A stretch of 27,781 nt of DNA from Chara braunii (lineage: Eukaryota > Streptophyta > Charophyceae > Charales > Characeae): NCBI GenBank assembly GCA_003427395.1, contig BFEA01000070.1, positions 1,984,687 through 2,012,467 on the forward strand, given 5' to 3'. Of the stretch, positions 8,469-18,252 are shown in pieces; the stretch's first letter is position 1, and each line of letters begins with the position of its first letter. The translations under genes and the position numbers were made by a program. The notes below the pieces were generated by a model. That model did no database searches. It was given only the letters and a program-made list of their open reading frames with translations, and was not told the origin of the DNA.

Positions 8469-10493
8469 CTATTCTTGCTCACGTTGCTCCGTATTCTCAA
8501 ACCAGTGGAAGACTACTCTGGATCCTTCAATTGTTGCTATCTTACCCTTTACCAACGTAACCCTTTGAAACGTTTTGAATGTCTCCCGGGCTTTTTCCGG
8601 GTTTTGTTGGGCTTGCCTTCTTGCTCTGTGCCATCGGGCCGTGATATCCGTCTCCAACAGGTTGTGTAGAACTTTCTTGGCCTCCAGTCTGTGCATTTGC
8701 CCCCTTCCTATCATCATCTGACATCTTCTTTTCCATATGGTCCATAATGTATATTGTCTCAATAGTTGAAATCCTCTTTTTTGTCCCAATTGCCAATTCT
8801 TTGGAAGTTCCATACCGGTGAGGAGGATCCTCCTGTCTTCCGGAAATACCTCATCTGAAATCTTTCGCCACAGTTCCCTCGCTACTTCCCACACGTAGAC
8901 CGCCTCTGGGCATTGCAGCAGGCAGTGAAGCAGGGTTTCCGTCTCTTCATCAGTACAGAGATTGCACTTCTGGTTGATCTGATCTCTCTGATTGTGGCCA
9001 CGACACTCATACAGCCAAACGTTGACCGGGAGCGCTACGTGGAAAATCAGCCATTGTAAACTTTTGACCCTGCCTAACCGTATACTACTCAATGCTGACC
9101 ACGGAAGACAAGAGACTTGCGCCTTGGGTACTTCCAACCTCCGTTCCCACCGATTAGCCAGTGTTTCTGTCAGTGGGTGAGACCTCCTTCTGAGCCTGTA
9201 CCCCAATTTGGTTGTATAGTGAAGTATGTTTACTCTTCTGGCAACCCTCAGAAAACCTCCCTTGAGATTCCATGCCCATTCTGCCGGCTCTACTTCTAAA
9301 TCTTCTAGAGCCGTAGTTGGAGCATAAATCATATAGTTGTCTGTCTCCACCACTCTGACCTTACGTACTGCTTTTTTTAAGATTGTAATCGGGGAGATAG
9401 ATGTCTTATCCAATTGACTGATGGTAGTCCCTACTTCTTCTATTGATAACATATCAGCCAACAACCATTCATCCCCTGGGCCCGTCTTACCCCTTATTCT
9501 AAATGCAACTTCCGGTTTGTCCTCATTCAACCACGTGGCCCAGTCACCGTTTACCCAATTCGACCCCTTTTCTAGCAGGTTTGCCCATACTGGTGGTATG
9601 GAGATAAGAACATCATTCAGATTCTCTAGCAATTTGTGGATACCCTTCATCTCGTTCCGAAGATCTCTTGCCATCTTCCATCGCTGCTTGTCGTCTGACC
9701 ATAAATGTCTAACCTGCCAGACTCCATGTTCCACCCATGTTCCCCATTTAGAATCTCTTGCTGTCAGGGTACGCAGCTTCCCCTGATGATCCTTAATCCA
9801 AGGATTGCAGAAAAGTGGTTGACGGAGAACTTCCTCTCTGTTCCTAGGTTCTCTTACTCTTGCTGGGAAAATGTCCCCCTGGAGCTTGAGGAGTTGTGCC
9901 CAGTAAGAGCGATCACTCTTGTCCGTTGCCCCAGGTGTCCGTTTGCCTTCACTCTTACTCTTCCTTGCCCAGCCTTTGCTCATCACCCAAAACAGCCCTG
10001 TCATGTTGACCGGTGTTGTGTACTTAACCAGTCTTCTGATGTGTTCTAATGAGAGAGAAGCCCAAGGTAGCTGAGGATGGGTGATAAGCTTCAAAACCCA
10101 CTTCGTTTGTAAGGCCTTCATCTGCTGTCCCCTGTCTAATATGCCCAATCCCCCTTGCTCTTTTGACTCGATTACATGCTTCCATGCTACCTTAGATATG
10201 ACATTCTGTTTACTTGGGTTTGCTGTCCATAGGAAAGTTGCTGACCTTCTTCTTAACTCACTAATTGACTGATCTGGCGGTGTCCAAATCGAACCTACAT
10301 ACCACAACATCGAAAAAATGGAGGCGTTTAGGATTAATGCTCTTCCAAACAAGGAAGTATAAATTGCTGCCCAAGCACTTAGCTTCATCAGAATTTTTGC
10401 TAAAATATTTGGAGCCATTGAGTAGTGGGGCCCTGCTTCTGCTAACCTAATTCCCAAATAACGTAGTGGTTCCTCTACTGTTGACCACTGCAT
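8469..10493 (-). pseudogene. LINE-A ORF2 C-terminal part (RT thumb plus zf-RVT)
   Basis: An uninterrupted 674-codon frame encodes the C-terminal half of a plant-type LINE ORF2 protein. The first 40 or so residues contain L-R-Y-L-G-I, the RT motif after the palm. It is followed by the conserved thumb/connection stretch (S-L-F-G-R-A-L-I-L-N, L-W-Y, F-L-W, G-G-L-G-I-L-D). A zf-RVT domain follows, with C-x2-C at about 510-513 and H-C-L-L-Q-C at about 523-528. The Q-W-L-x-x-H-x-A-L-P-V block precedes it. The full protein would normally start with an AP-endonuclease and RT palm; both are missing, so this is a 5'-truncated, non-autonomous remnant. The intact frame shows the copy is fairly young, younger than LINE-B. 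The frame extends a little upstream of the Met at 10493 into the junction repeat. Confidence 0.88.
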
Positions 10494-10500
10494 TCCTTCC

Positions 10501-10579
10501 GGGGTGTTAACCGGTCTCTGGTCTTCTCCTTCTCCATAGTGCTTTTCTCCTTCTCCATAGCTGGGGTGTTAACCGGTCT
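10501..10579. repeat. Tandem repeat at the LINE-A / LINE-B junction
   Basis: A 17-base word, ggggtgttaaccggtct, occurs at 10501-10517 and again at 10563-10579, offset 62. Between them ttctccttctccatag occurs twice (10524-10539 and 10545-10560). LINE-B homology stops just beyond the right copy and LINE-A homology starts at the left copy. The junction therefore arose with local duplication, as in template switching or twin-primed integration. Confidence 0.8.
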
Positions 10580-11121
10580 TGGGCCAAGTTATTCTCATTT
10601 CGGATGCGAGCTGGAAAGCAAGCATTGCATGAGTGAGAGCCTCGAAGGATGAGTATGACCCAGAGGGCCAGTTTTCTGAGTAGATTGAACCAGACTTCCC
10701 TGCTGCCCTTGATGTTCCTTGGGGTGTTGACGAAGAGTAGGGCAGTTAGAGGGGGCCCGTTGGGAGGTGGTGTTGAGAAGAGGATTGGCCATAGTTCCAG
10801 AACCTTGTTCAAGATCCAGGCCGCTTCCACGTAGACGAGAAGGCAGTGAGGGATGTCTTCAGGTTTGTTATTATTGCACTGTGCGCATAATTCCGAGCTG
10901 TTTGGGTCTGAGTGTTTCCTTCTCTCGTGTAGCCATTGGCTGACAGGGAGGGCTGCATGTGCTATGAGCCACTGCATGCTACGGATTCTGACTGGTCTGA
11001 TGAGGAGATATTTGATCATGGGATGGTGAGAGGGGTCGAGATGCAGGATGTTTCGCCATTTCTCCAGCAGCCTGGGGTTCGGATCAGTGGTCTGCAGTCC
11101 AAGGTCGTAACCGAATTTCAC
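10507..11121 (-). pseudogene. LINE-B ORF2 zf-RVT segment (C-terminus lost)
   Basis: The frame from about 11121 to 10580 encodes a zf-RVT domain: I-R-S-M-Q-W-L-I-A-H-A-A-L-P-V, then C-A-Q-C and a P-H-C-L-L block. The final Cys of the family pattern (H-C-L-x-x-C) is replaced: the residues read C-L-L-V-Y. After about 10580 the sequence leaves LINE-B for the junction repeat, so the true C-terminus is missing. It is one frame away from the upstream LINE-B segment; a frameshift lies between 11122 and 11260. Confidence 0.8.
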
Positions 11122-11260
11122 ATCATATTCTGTTATTGTTCTTGACTTCCCGGTGGTGCTTTGTTCCCAAGTCCACTCTTTTGGGTCGAATTCGAGCTCC
11201 TCGATACCGAGTTGTGGCTGGAGAATGGTCCACGGTTTATTGTGAGAGACTCTGACCTTC

Positions 11261-12467
11261 CTAAGCAGGAAGGTTTCTATTCGTCTGTTCTGAGGTGTAA
11301 TGTTTTGAACTTAGTTCGTACATGCTGTGTTTCGCAATCGGGTAAGATATGAAGTTGGCTTGGTAGCTGGCTGGATCTGACCTAGAGACGAAACGGTAGA
11401 CTCTTGATGGGGGGGTCTGGGAGATGAGTAGGCCCCGATCTCCTGGTTTCCACGTGTGTTTCTCTCTTAGCAGAGACGTCCATAGGGGAGAGATGCTTTG
11501 GTGGGTTTCTGCTACGTTGGTACTTATGGAATGACAGCCTCTCAAGGGAGTTCGGAGGTCTTGGTCAGATAGCCAATCTTGTCGCTCCTCGGACCATAGA
11601 TGTTTAACCTGACACACTCCTCTTTCCACCCAGGACAGCCATCTCCGATCTTTATCCCGGAGAGTCCACGGTTTGCCCTTTGCGTCTTTGATCCAAGGAT
11701 TGCAGAACAGGGGCTGCCTTAGGACTTCCTCTTTGTTGCTCGGTGCCCCTCTCTTGTTCAGCATCATTCGGCGCCACGCCTTCAGAATTGGTGTCCAGTA
11801 CATGTTGGTCGAGGGAATGGGTTGAGTGGTCAGTGCTTGCTGGGTTTTCCTCTGTGCTATCCCTGTTTTGGCCATGATCCGGAACAAGCCTCTCATGTTG
11901 GGTGGAGAGGCCACTGCTGCCAGGTTTCTTATGCTGTCTAAGGCCAGTTTGGTCCAAGGAAGGAATTGTTTGGTTAGGATCTTGACTATCCACTTCATCT
12001 GGAGGGTGATCGCTTCCTGTTTTGGGTCGATGATGCCCAGGCCCCCTTTGTGTGGTTTCCTGGTGACGATTTGCCAGGCCACTTTGTTTATGCAGGTGGT
12101 TCTGTTCGGGTCACCGGTCCATAGGAAGCATCTGGCCCTGGCCTTCAGGCACTTCAGATTGTCATCGGGTGGGGACCAAATGGAAGCCATGTACCAAAGG
12201 GTAGAGAATTCTGCCGTGTTGATGATTAGTGCTCTGCCCAATAGAGATGCCTGAGCTTTCTTGCATGGGACTAGGCGGGTTATTGCCCTAGCAATTAGGG
12301 TCTCCCCCATCCCTTGCCAAATGCCGCCTTTGCTGACCATGATGCCCAGATACCGGAGTGCTTGGTCGCCCGTGGACCATGACATTTTGGTGGACAGGTC
12401 CGGGGGCTGGGGGGGGGTGCCTTCTGCTAGCCACCAGCCTTCTGTTTTAAACCAGTTCACTTCCATT
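11261..12467 (-). pseudogene. LINE-B ORF2 RT thumb/connection segment
   Basis: The segment encodes M-E-V-N-W-F-K-T-E, then S-W-S-T-G and L-R-Y-L-G-I, L-L-G-R-A-L-I-I-N, F-S-T-L-W-Y, F-L-W-T-G and G-G-L-G-I-I-D, the same order as in LINE-A and in plant LINE ORF2. It begins exactly where the gypsy 5' LTR ends the LINE: the residues before M-E-V-N-W are found 8.7 kb away at 21201. The open frame continues about 29 bases into the LTR, but that part is not LINE. The two LINE copies differ throughout, so they are distinct lineages or old copies. Confidence 0.88.
12464..12467 (+). repeat. Left 4-base target-site duplication (CATT) of the gypsy element
   Basis: CATT immediately precedes the 5' LTR and is repeated at 21201-21204 just after the 3' LTR. 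Removing the element and one CATT rejoins the LINE-B reading frame between its A-S-E-M and E-V-N-W residues, which supports both the boundaries and the duplication. Confidence 0.85.
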
Positions 12468-13020
12468 TGAAAGGCCTTCCACGATTCAGACCCCAAATTC
12501 GGGTCATAGGGTCAGAGGCCCTGGTCAAGAAAGGCCGAATTCGTCAAATTCAGAAAAGTCACAGTCAGGTACCTCAGCAGTCCAGTCCAACAGGTACCCA
12601 GTCAACAGACACATCTCAGGGGCAAAAATCACGTCCCATAATGAAAAGTCACATCCCACGAGTGAAAGGGCAGTCCCATAAGCAAGAGTCGTGTCTCAGA
12701 AGCAGGAGTCACAGTCCACAGTCAATTCCATATGCCGAACTCTAAAAGTCGACTCAAAGGTCCAAGCAGCAGCAGACCAATGGAAATTCGGGAAGGTTCC
12801 AGACCTTGACATTCAGAAGCAGACAGGCCTTGGGAATGTGGTACCGGAACCCAGTCAGACCCAGGAAACAGAGGCTGGCACGAGTTGAAGTGCAATCCAA
12901 GACTACAAAAGGACTGGCCAGCCTCCCATTCGGATCAGATTGCTCATTTGCAAGAAGCGTGGAAGTGCTGGTGCACGTGTGCGCTGTAGTGAAGGGCAGA
13001 GCGCTGGAGCCAGAGTGCTG

Positions 13021-13102
<82 letters not shown>

Positions 13103-13546
13103 GTTCAGCGCTGGCGGGAGAAGGCAGCCATAGCTGCGCCCGTACAGAGTAGACTTCAGGTTGTTAGTAGGCCTATCAGTGGGTGTATTCAGAGTAGATC
13201 CATGAGTAGTAGATAGTGAGTGTGAATGCACGTAGGAAGAGAAGACACATCGAAGTCATAGCTAGGGAGAAGACCAGTAAGGAGGAGAGATACATGAGAG
13301 CGTAGAGTGGTGGAGAAGAGTTACTTACCCGAGAGCCTATGCCGGTTACTGGTTACCTTTGACATGCGCTGTTGTGCGCTGGTGACTTGGAACTCTTATT
13401 GCTCTTGTCATATCTTGTTGGAATTCATAAGTTGCGCTACCTGGTTTTCATCTCTCTGGTCTACAGTGTGAACTTCGTGTGATCTTATACATGCATGTGG
13501 TGTGAATATGTGTGCTCACTAGTGTTGAACTAAGAGGTTCATTGCA
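12468..13546 (+). repeat. 5' LTR of the gypsy element
   Basis: Starts TGAAAGGCC and ends TTGCA, so it has the canonical TG...CA ends. The left half contains a run of degenerate 20-22 base repeats (about 12606-12728, core gtcacatcccat). A GA microsatellite of about 75 bases lies at 13025-13099. The rest matches the 3' LTR with scattered substitutions. A promoter would be expected here; no clear TATA box is apparent. Confidence 0.92.
13025..13099. repeat. (GA)n microsatellite in the 5' LTR
   Basis: About 75 bases of GA repeat. The same position in the 3' LTR holds about 83 bases, so the tract was part of the LTR before insertion and has since changed length. Minus-strand frames through it (Ser-Leu) are not genes. 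Confidence 0.97.
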
Positions 13547-13549
13547 AAC

Positions 13550-13562
13550 TGGTATTGGAGCA
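13550..13562 (+). other. Primer-binding site resembling initiator Met-tRNA
   Basis: Three bases after the 5' LTR the sequence reads TGGTATTGGAGCA. The plant initiator Met-tRNA primer site used by many gypsy and copia elements begins TGGTATCAGAGC; the match here differs at two adjacent bases. Position directly after the LTR end supports the call. Confidence 0.7.
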
Positions 13563-14183
13563 GTTGCTCGCTGCATCCACTGGACATCGCAGGCAATGAC
13601 TAAGGCCGGCGAGGAGGGAGATAAGAGAGTGAGTTGAGTGGGAAGAAGATTGATGAAGGGTGTAGAGAGGTAGGCCGAGGAAGAAGGGGCCTGTTGAGTG
13701 GTGATCACGTACCTGGTTGCTGCTGGTTTGGATCGTTGGAGCGGCCGTGAAGCTTCATCAACGGAACGTTCATTGGATTGAAGTGCATTCCCCCACTAAA
13801 CCTGTATTGCTTGCTGATCTGTCTTGGTGTGTGGTTCCTTTCCAACCCTGGTGTGGCTGCTGGTGGGCTGGTCTAAGTCGTCACATACTCGATCTGCCTT
13901 GAGTCCAGAACCAGTCCGCTCACTAAAAAAATATATATATACATATTTAGTTCTGGGAAGGTATACAGCAGTCAGCAACAGTCAGACCCACTCAGGAGTT
14001 AGTGAATTAGTAGAAGGGGTTAGGTCTAAGTGGTGAGGAGGTGGAGGCCGTTTACCTGTGCTTCAAGTCACCATGGATGACTACCCCATGTTCTCGATTC
14101 TGGCTGTGTCTGTACTTTGGGCCCCGTTGTTCCGATTCCTCTTTCCTCTTGGCTTCCAACGCACCGCTTTCTGTTACACCACC
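13563..14183 (+). other. Untranslated leader of the gypsy element
   Basis: About 620 bases between the primer site and the likely gag start, with no recognisable domain. It is GA-rich around 13608-13690 and has a short AT-rich tract near 13926-13950. A packaging signal would be expected in such a leader, but none can be pointed to. Confidence 0.5.
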
Positions 14184-14909
14184 ATGAGGTCTGGAAAGTC
14201 AACACAGGTGCACTCAGCCGAAGAGCAGGCAGAAATAGACTGCCGGCTAGCAGAAAAAAGAAAAGAGAAAGAAGAGAAGATAAAGAAAAAGGAGGAGGAA
14301 CTGGAGAGGAAGTTGCAAGAAGAAAAGCAACAAATGGAGAAGGAGGTTCAGGAGGAGGAGAGGGCCATGAAAGAAAAAGAGAGAAGGATGATGGAGGAGT
14401 TGAAGGCCATAGAAGAGGAGGAAGAAGTGGAGGAAGATGGAGAGAAGTTGGAAAGAAGAAGAGGCCAACAACGACAAGAACGAGCGGAGAGCAGTCAAAT
14501 GGGCGGCATTCGGATGCGCCAACTGGAAGCAATGGACTGGCTAGGTCAGTTCGGGTTTCAGGAGGAGCTGCCAACAGAGAGTGAGGCAAAGAAGGAAGCT
14601 TTCCTTAAACTATTGTCGGGAGTATATGATGAGGCAGAAAAACGATTGTTGGTGGAGGAGAGAAGGGCAGACTTGCATAACCGCATGCTGATTGAGAAGA
14701 GAAAAATGTTTGATGAGAAGAAGAAGACGAAAGACGAGGGGGAAAGATTACGAAAGTTGTTGCTGGAGCAAAAAGGGAAGCAGGTTGCGGTAGAAGAGAG
14801 ACTCACCCTCCTCACTGACACCCTCCTTCATACCAATGATCAGCTTGCTGTACTCCAACAAACCGTTAACAAAGTAGAGGCGCAACAAGGGGAATTTGCA
14901 GACACTTGA
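14184..14909 (+). pseudogene. Gypsy gag N-terminal region: long coiled coil
   Basis: The frame is open from 14058, but the ATG at 14184 sits in a strong context (caccaccATGagg) and starts the charged part of the protein, so I prefer it. About residues 10-110 form a highly charged Glu/Lys/Arg coiled coil. A second coiled coil follows near the end of this frame. The frame closes at 14909. The continuing gag sequence is found in another frame at 14942-15135, where a TAG (14990-14992) and a Gly/Asp/Lys-rich tract occur, so gag is frameshifted. Coiled-coil matrix-like regions are seen in some plant gypsy gags; here it is unusually Glu-rich. Confidence 0.7.
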
Positions 14910-15144
14910 ACAATTTCCTGAATAATGCCTCGCCACAAATTGACTCGCGTGTCCGTAGTTATGTGGAGTTATTAGATGAAGCTCTCTGTTAGAAACTTAA
15001 GGACCCTGCCGTGTTAAAGCAATTGAAGATTGGTGGTGGGGGAGGAGATGGAGGCGATGATGATGATGATGGAGATAAGAAGAAGAAAGGTCCTAAGAAG
15101 GAAAAGGACAATGAAGCGGAGGAAGCCAAACATAAAATAAAGTG

Positions 15145-15741
15145 AAGCTGCCATGGGCTTACAGTGGAAAGAAGGAAGAAACTATTTTCCACTTGGAGGC
15201 AGCTATGGGAACATACCTGTACGCACAAAAGATTTCGTACTGGGACCAAGTGTTGATGGCAAGTTCGTGCATGGCAGGGGACGCCATGAGTTTCGCTATT
15301 TCTTTGATGAGAAAGGCAGGCTGCACAACCATGGTTGAGTATTCCCAACATATCGAAGACTTTTTCAAAGCCCTTAGAGAAAGGTTCGAAGATAAGAACC
15401 TGACCCGTAGGACTGAGTCTTTGATCCTTAACATTAGCGACCGTAAATGGAAGAGTGCGTCAACTCTCAAGGCCACAATGGATGAACTATTGCAATGCCT
15501 GGATCACGGATTAACACTGACACATATCCTAAACAACTTCGCTAGAGCACTCCCAGACCCTCTAAAAACACAGCTATATCCCCACACTAAAGAAGAAGGA
15601 ATGACATACGAGAAATTTAGTAAGATCGTTGTAGATCACGCTAGCTTCCTACAAGAGGCGTTGCCATTACTGGAAAGACTTGCAGGCTGGCAAGAAGTGG
15701 AAAGACTGGACAATCTCAGGAAATATAGCAGGCAAAGATAA
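15145..15741 (+). pseudogene. Gypsy gag capsid-like domain
   Basis: Encodes K-L-P-W-A-Y-S-G-K-K-E at the start, then a helix-rich segment (F-H-L-E-A-A-M-G-T-Y-L, W-D-Q-V-L-M-A-S-S, F-F-K-A-L-R-E-R-F) typical of the retrotransposon gag/capsid family. These proteins assemble the cytoplasmic particle. The frame has no proper ATG and would be read as part of a longer Gag polyprotein. It shifts to the nucleocapsid frame near 15690, where capsid and nucleocapsid frames overlap. Confidence 0.75.
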
Positions 15742-16216
15742 TCTATTGGTAACCTTCGAAGAAGGAGGGGTAGAATCACTCACCTACGACCAGATAGATT
15801 ATGGATTAGAAGAAGACAACAATGGTCACTTAGCCCGGGGAGGGGACTATGCGGTTGTTGCAGCCTGCGGGGGAGGGCGACAAGGAGGAAGAGGCTATGG
15901 TAGAGGAAGAGGAGGCCGCGGTCGTGGTAGAGGAAGAAGACCCACCACCCAGAGAGGTAGTGACGAAGGTAGCTACTATGTGGGAGGTAGGGGTAAGGGT
16001 CCCTCGCAAGGTGGTAGAGGTTCCCACTCCACAGGGGGTAGAGGTAGAGGTAATTGGCGGCCATATTCAACCCATCCTAGAATTCCCATAGGCAAAACAT
16101 GGGAACAAATAGGAATGGAAGAAAAAGTTTGGGAAGAAAGGAAGGTTGTTGGTGACCCCGACCACATTGTTCCCTTCTGTCCTGAATATAGGCACCCAAA
16201 AGGGAACAGCCAGTAG
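15680..16216 (+). pseudogene. Gypsy gag nucleocapsid with RGG boxes and half a zinc knuckle
   Basis: About residues 60-130 of this 178-codon frame are Gly/Arg-rich with many RGG/RGR units, an RNA-binding composition. Near the end lies G-D-P-D-H-I-V-P-F-C-P. This fits the second half of a CCHC knuckle (C-x2-C-x4-H-x4-C) with H and the last C kept and the first two Cys missing; the bases just before can supply Cys only in other frames. The usual gypsy nucleocapsid has one intact knuckle. Either this copy lost it or RNA binding rests mainly on the RGG part. Confidence 0.7.
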
Positions 16217-16242
16217 AGGTCTCTCTTGCCTCTACAGGGACT

Positions 16243-16830
16243 ATGGATGCAAGCAGACTTTCATCCTCCCATCCAGAGGTCCCAATGGCAGAGACTGAGA
16301 CGAGGAATGGCCCCCACCTAGTTAATTGTCCAGAGGTTGTTTGCGTTAGAACCTCTCTAGGTGGTTCCCCTACAAGCATAGGTGATGAACTGATCACTCG
16401 TCGCCGCACTCGGGCCGAAATGAAGAAAAAGAAAGGGCAGTTAATAATTGCAGATGTAGAGGTCACAGGAGTCAGAGTTGGCGCACTAGTGGACAGTGGG
16501 TCAACACGCAACTATATCAGTAAGAAAGGTTTGCAAAAGTTGCGATTAGGGCTTAAGGTTTAGAAATTAGAACAGCCCATCGTAAGTAAATTGGCAGATA
16601 ACAGAGAAATGGTGGTCGATAGCTTTGTTGAAGGGGTTAGGGCATACTTCCGGTTGGAGGCAGGGGGAAAGGTGGAACGTGTTCTGCACTCCCTGACACT
16701 CTTAGTGGACAGCCTCCCTTTTGACATGATTTTAGGGACTGATTGGGGTGAGGCCGCCAATGCAAATGTGAAACTGGGCGAGCCTGAGTGTTGTTTGCCT
16801 AGTCCTTCAGGTGGAAAGAAGAAAATTTGA
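16243..16830 (+). pseudogene. Gypsy aspartic protease, split by an in-frame TAG
   Basis: One frame from 16243 to 16830 with a TAG at 16561-16563. Before it, L-I-I-A-D-V-E-V-T-G followed by A-L-V-D-S-G-S-T is the retropepsin flap/active-site region with the D-S-G catalytic motif. After it, D-M-I-L-G-T-D-W is the second conserved retropepsin motif. The enzyme cleaves the Gag-Pol polyprotein. The stop may be a mutation or a remnant. The segment ends in TGA within the first copy of the 172-base duplication. Confidence 0.82.
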
Positions 16831-17039
16831 CTTTACCATGCATCTGGCATAGAGAATAAGCCTCCTCACACTCTTAGTGGACAGCCTCCCTTTTGACAAT
16901 ATTTTAGGGACTCATTGGGGTGAGGCCGCCAATGCAAATGTGAAACTGGGCGAGCATGAGTGTTGTTTGCCTAGTCCTTCAGGTGGAAAGAAGAAAATTT
17001 GACTTTACCATGCATCTGGCGTAGAGAATATTCCTATCC
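16696..17039 (+). repeat. 172-base tandem duplication in the protease region
   Basis: Bases about 16696-16867 and 16868-17039 are direct copies. The I-L-G-T-D-W motif occurs in the first copy, and a diverged I-L-G-T-H-W in the second. Both copies end with the same run gaagaaaatttgactttacc. Only a few substitutions and small differences separate them, so it arose after or shortly before insertion. It doubles the C-terminal end of the protease and its stop. Confidence 0.93.
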
Positions 17040-17041
17040 CT

Positions 17042-17285
17042 TTGTTGCACGAGTGCCCCGCGTTCGCTCGGCATATGGTCAAGAATGACCTCGCCGACCA
17101 AGTGTTTGTTGCATATGTGCGCCAGGTGAGTGAAGAAAAGAAAGAGGAAGAACCTATTCCCCGCAATGTGCAAAAGTTGCTTGTTGAGTTCGCTGATGTT
17201 GGAGAGGCCCCAAGTGGAGTGGTTGAGAGAGAAACCAAGCACCGGATAGAGTTAGAACCGGTAGCTGGATTCCCAAGGGCCCTAT
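17042..17285 (+). pseudogene. Gypsy protease-RT linker segment
   Basis: The frame encodes E-E-P-I-P-R-N-V-Q-K-L-L-V-E-F-A-D-V, then H-R-I-E-L, the usual linker before gypsy RT. Between about 17270 and 17290 the homology moves to another frame, so there is a single-base frameshift before the RT. Residues after this point in the original frame are spurious. Confidence 0.75.
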
Positions 17286-17292
17286 CTATAGG

Positions 17293-18252
17293 ATGTCTCC
17301 AAAAAAGCTGGATGAACTGCGAAAGCAATTGGATGAGTTGCTTGAGAAGGGGTGGATTAAACCAAGTTCCCGACCATTCGGTGCACCAGTGTTGTTTGTG
17401 CCAAAGAAGGGCGGCGAACTGCGTATGTGTGTAAACTATAGGGGACTCAAAGTGATAACTGTTAAGAATGTTGAGCCACTACCACGGATAGATGATCTCC
17501 TGGATAGAGTTCAGGGTTGCAGATACTTCACTAAGATTGATTTGAAATCGGGCTACCATCAGATTGAGGTATTGCTTGAGGATCAGCATAAAACGGCTTT
17601 CCAAACTAGATATGGCCATTATGAGTATGTGGTGATGCCATTTGGATTGACAAATGCCCCTGCAACCTTCCAGCGATGTATGAATGAACTCTTCCGTGAT
17701 TGGCTTGATAAGTTTGTTGTTGTTTATTTGGATGATATATTATTTTTTAGTAAGAGTCTGGTTGAGCATGAGGAGCACCTTCAAGTTGTGCTTAATAAAC
17801 TGCGTGAGGCGAAATTTAAGATTACCCCGAGGAAGTGTGAGTGGGCAAAGCGTCAAGTCCTTTACCTGGGACATATGGTAGATGGTGAGGGGATTAAAAT
17901 GGAAGACGCTAAGATTGCAACCATTAGAGATTGGTCTAACCCGCGCACGTTGACGAAACTGCGCTCGTTTCTTGGTCTGGCCAACTATTACTGCAAGTTC
18001 GTTCGGAACTTTACGGTAATCGCTGCCCCGTTGCGCAGATTGTTAAAGAAAGAAACTATTTGGAAATGGGATCAGGATTGTACTGCGTCTTCCAAGCGTT
18101 TAAAGAAATGCTTGATTAACTACCTGGTGTTGAAAGTTGCAGACCCATCTCTGCCTTTTATCGTAACCACTTACGCCAGTCAATATGAGATTAGTGTTGT
18201 ACTCCAGCAAGACGATGGGAATGGGTACAGGCCTGTAGAGTTTGTCCTGTAG
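17293..18252 (+). pseudogene. Gypsy reverse transcriptase and start of RNase H
   Basis: A 319-codon open frame with a complete-looking RT domain: [23 protein letters not shown] with catalytic Asp 83, [12 protein letters not shown], and Y-L-D-D at 145-148. The F-L-G-L-A-N-Y-Y connection follows. RNase H begins at about residue 270. Its first catalytic Asp (the D of the usual T-D-A-S) is replaced by Tyr 294, codon TAC at 18172-18174, so RNase H would be inactive even if the frame were intact. RT copies the element RNA into DNA in the cytoplasmic particle. The frame ends TAG at 18250-18252. Confidence 0.9.

Larger units (their letters stand above)
8041..10580 (-). mobile_element. LINE-A: 5'-truncated non-LTR retrotransposon
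   Basis: A minus-strand LINE fragment keeping the C-terminal part of ORF2, a 3' untranslated region (about 8062-8468) and an A-rich tail (about 8040-8061, written as T on this strand). Endonuclease and the catalytic palm of the RT are absent, the usual result of incomplete target-primed reverse transcription. The 5' end abuts LINE-B at about 10580 in a locally duplicated junction. I could not find a convincing target-site duplication. The 3' untranslated region contains a short telomere-like stretch at 8394-8417. Confidence 0.85.

Noticed and set aside
10501-10579. Target-site duplication of LINE-A
   Set aside because: Both copies of the repeated word lie at the same (5') end of LINE-A; no matching copy is seen beyond its A-rich tail near 8020-8040.
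12806-13231. Frames with Arg-Glu or Ser-Leu repeats in the LTR
   Set aside because: They read through the GA microsatellite in the 5' LTR, which is non-coding.
14068-14589. 173-codon minus-strand frame rich in Ser, Pro and Phe
   Set aside because: It is the antisense of the purine-rich gag coiled coil; no independent support.
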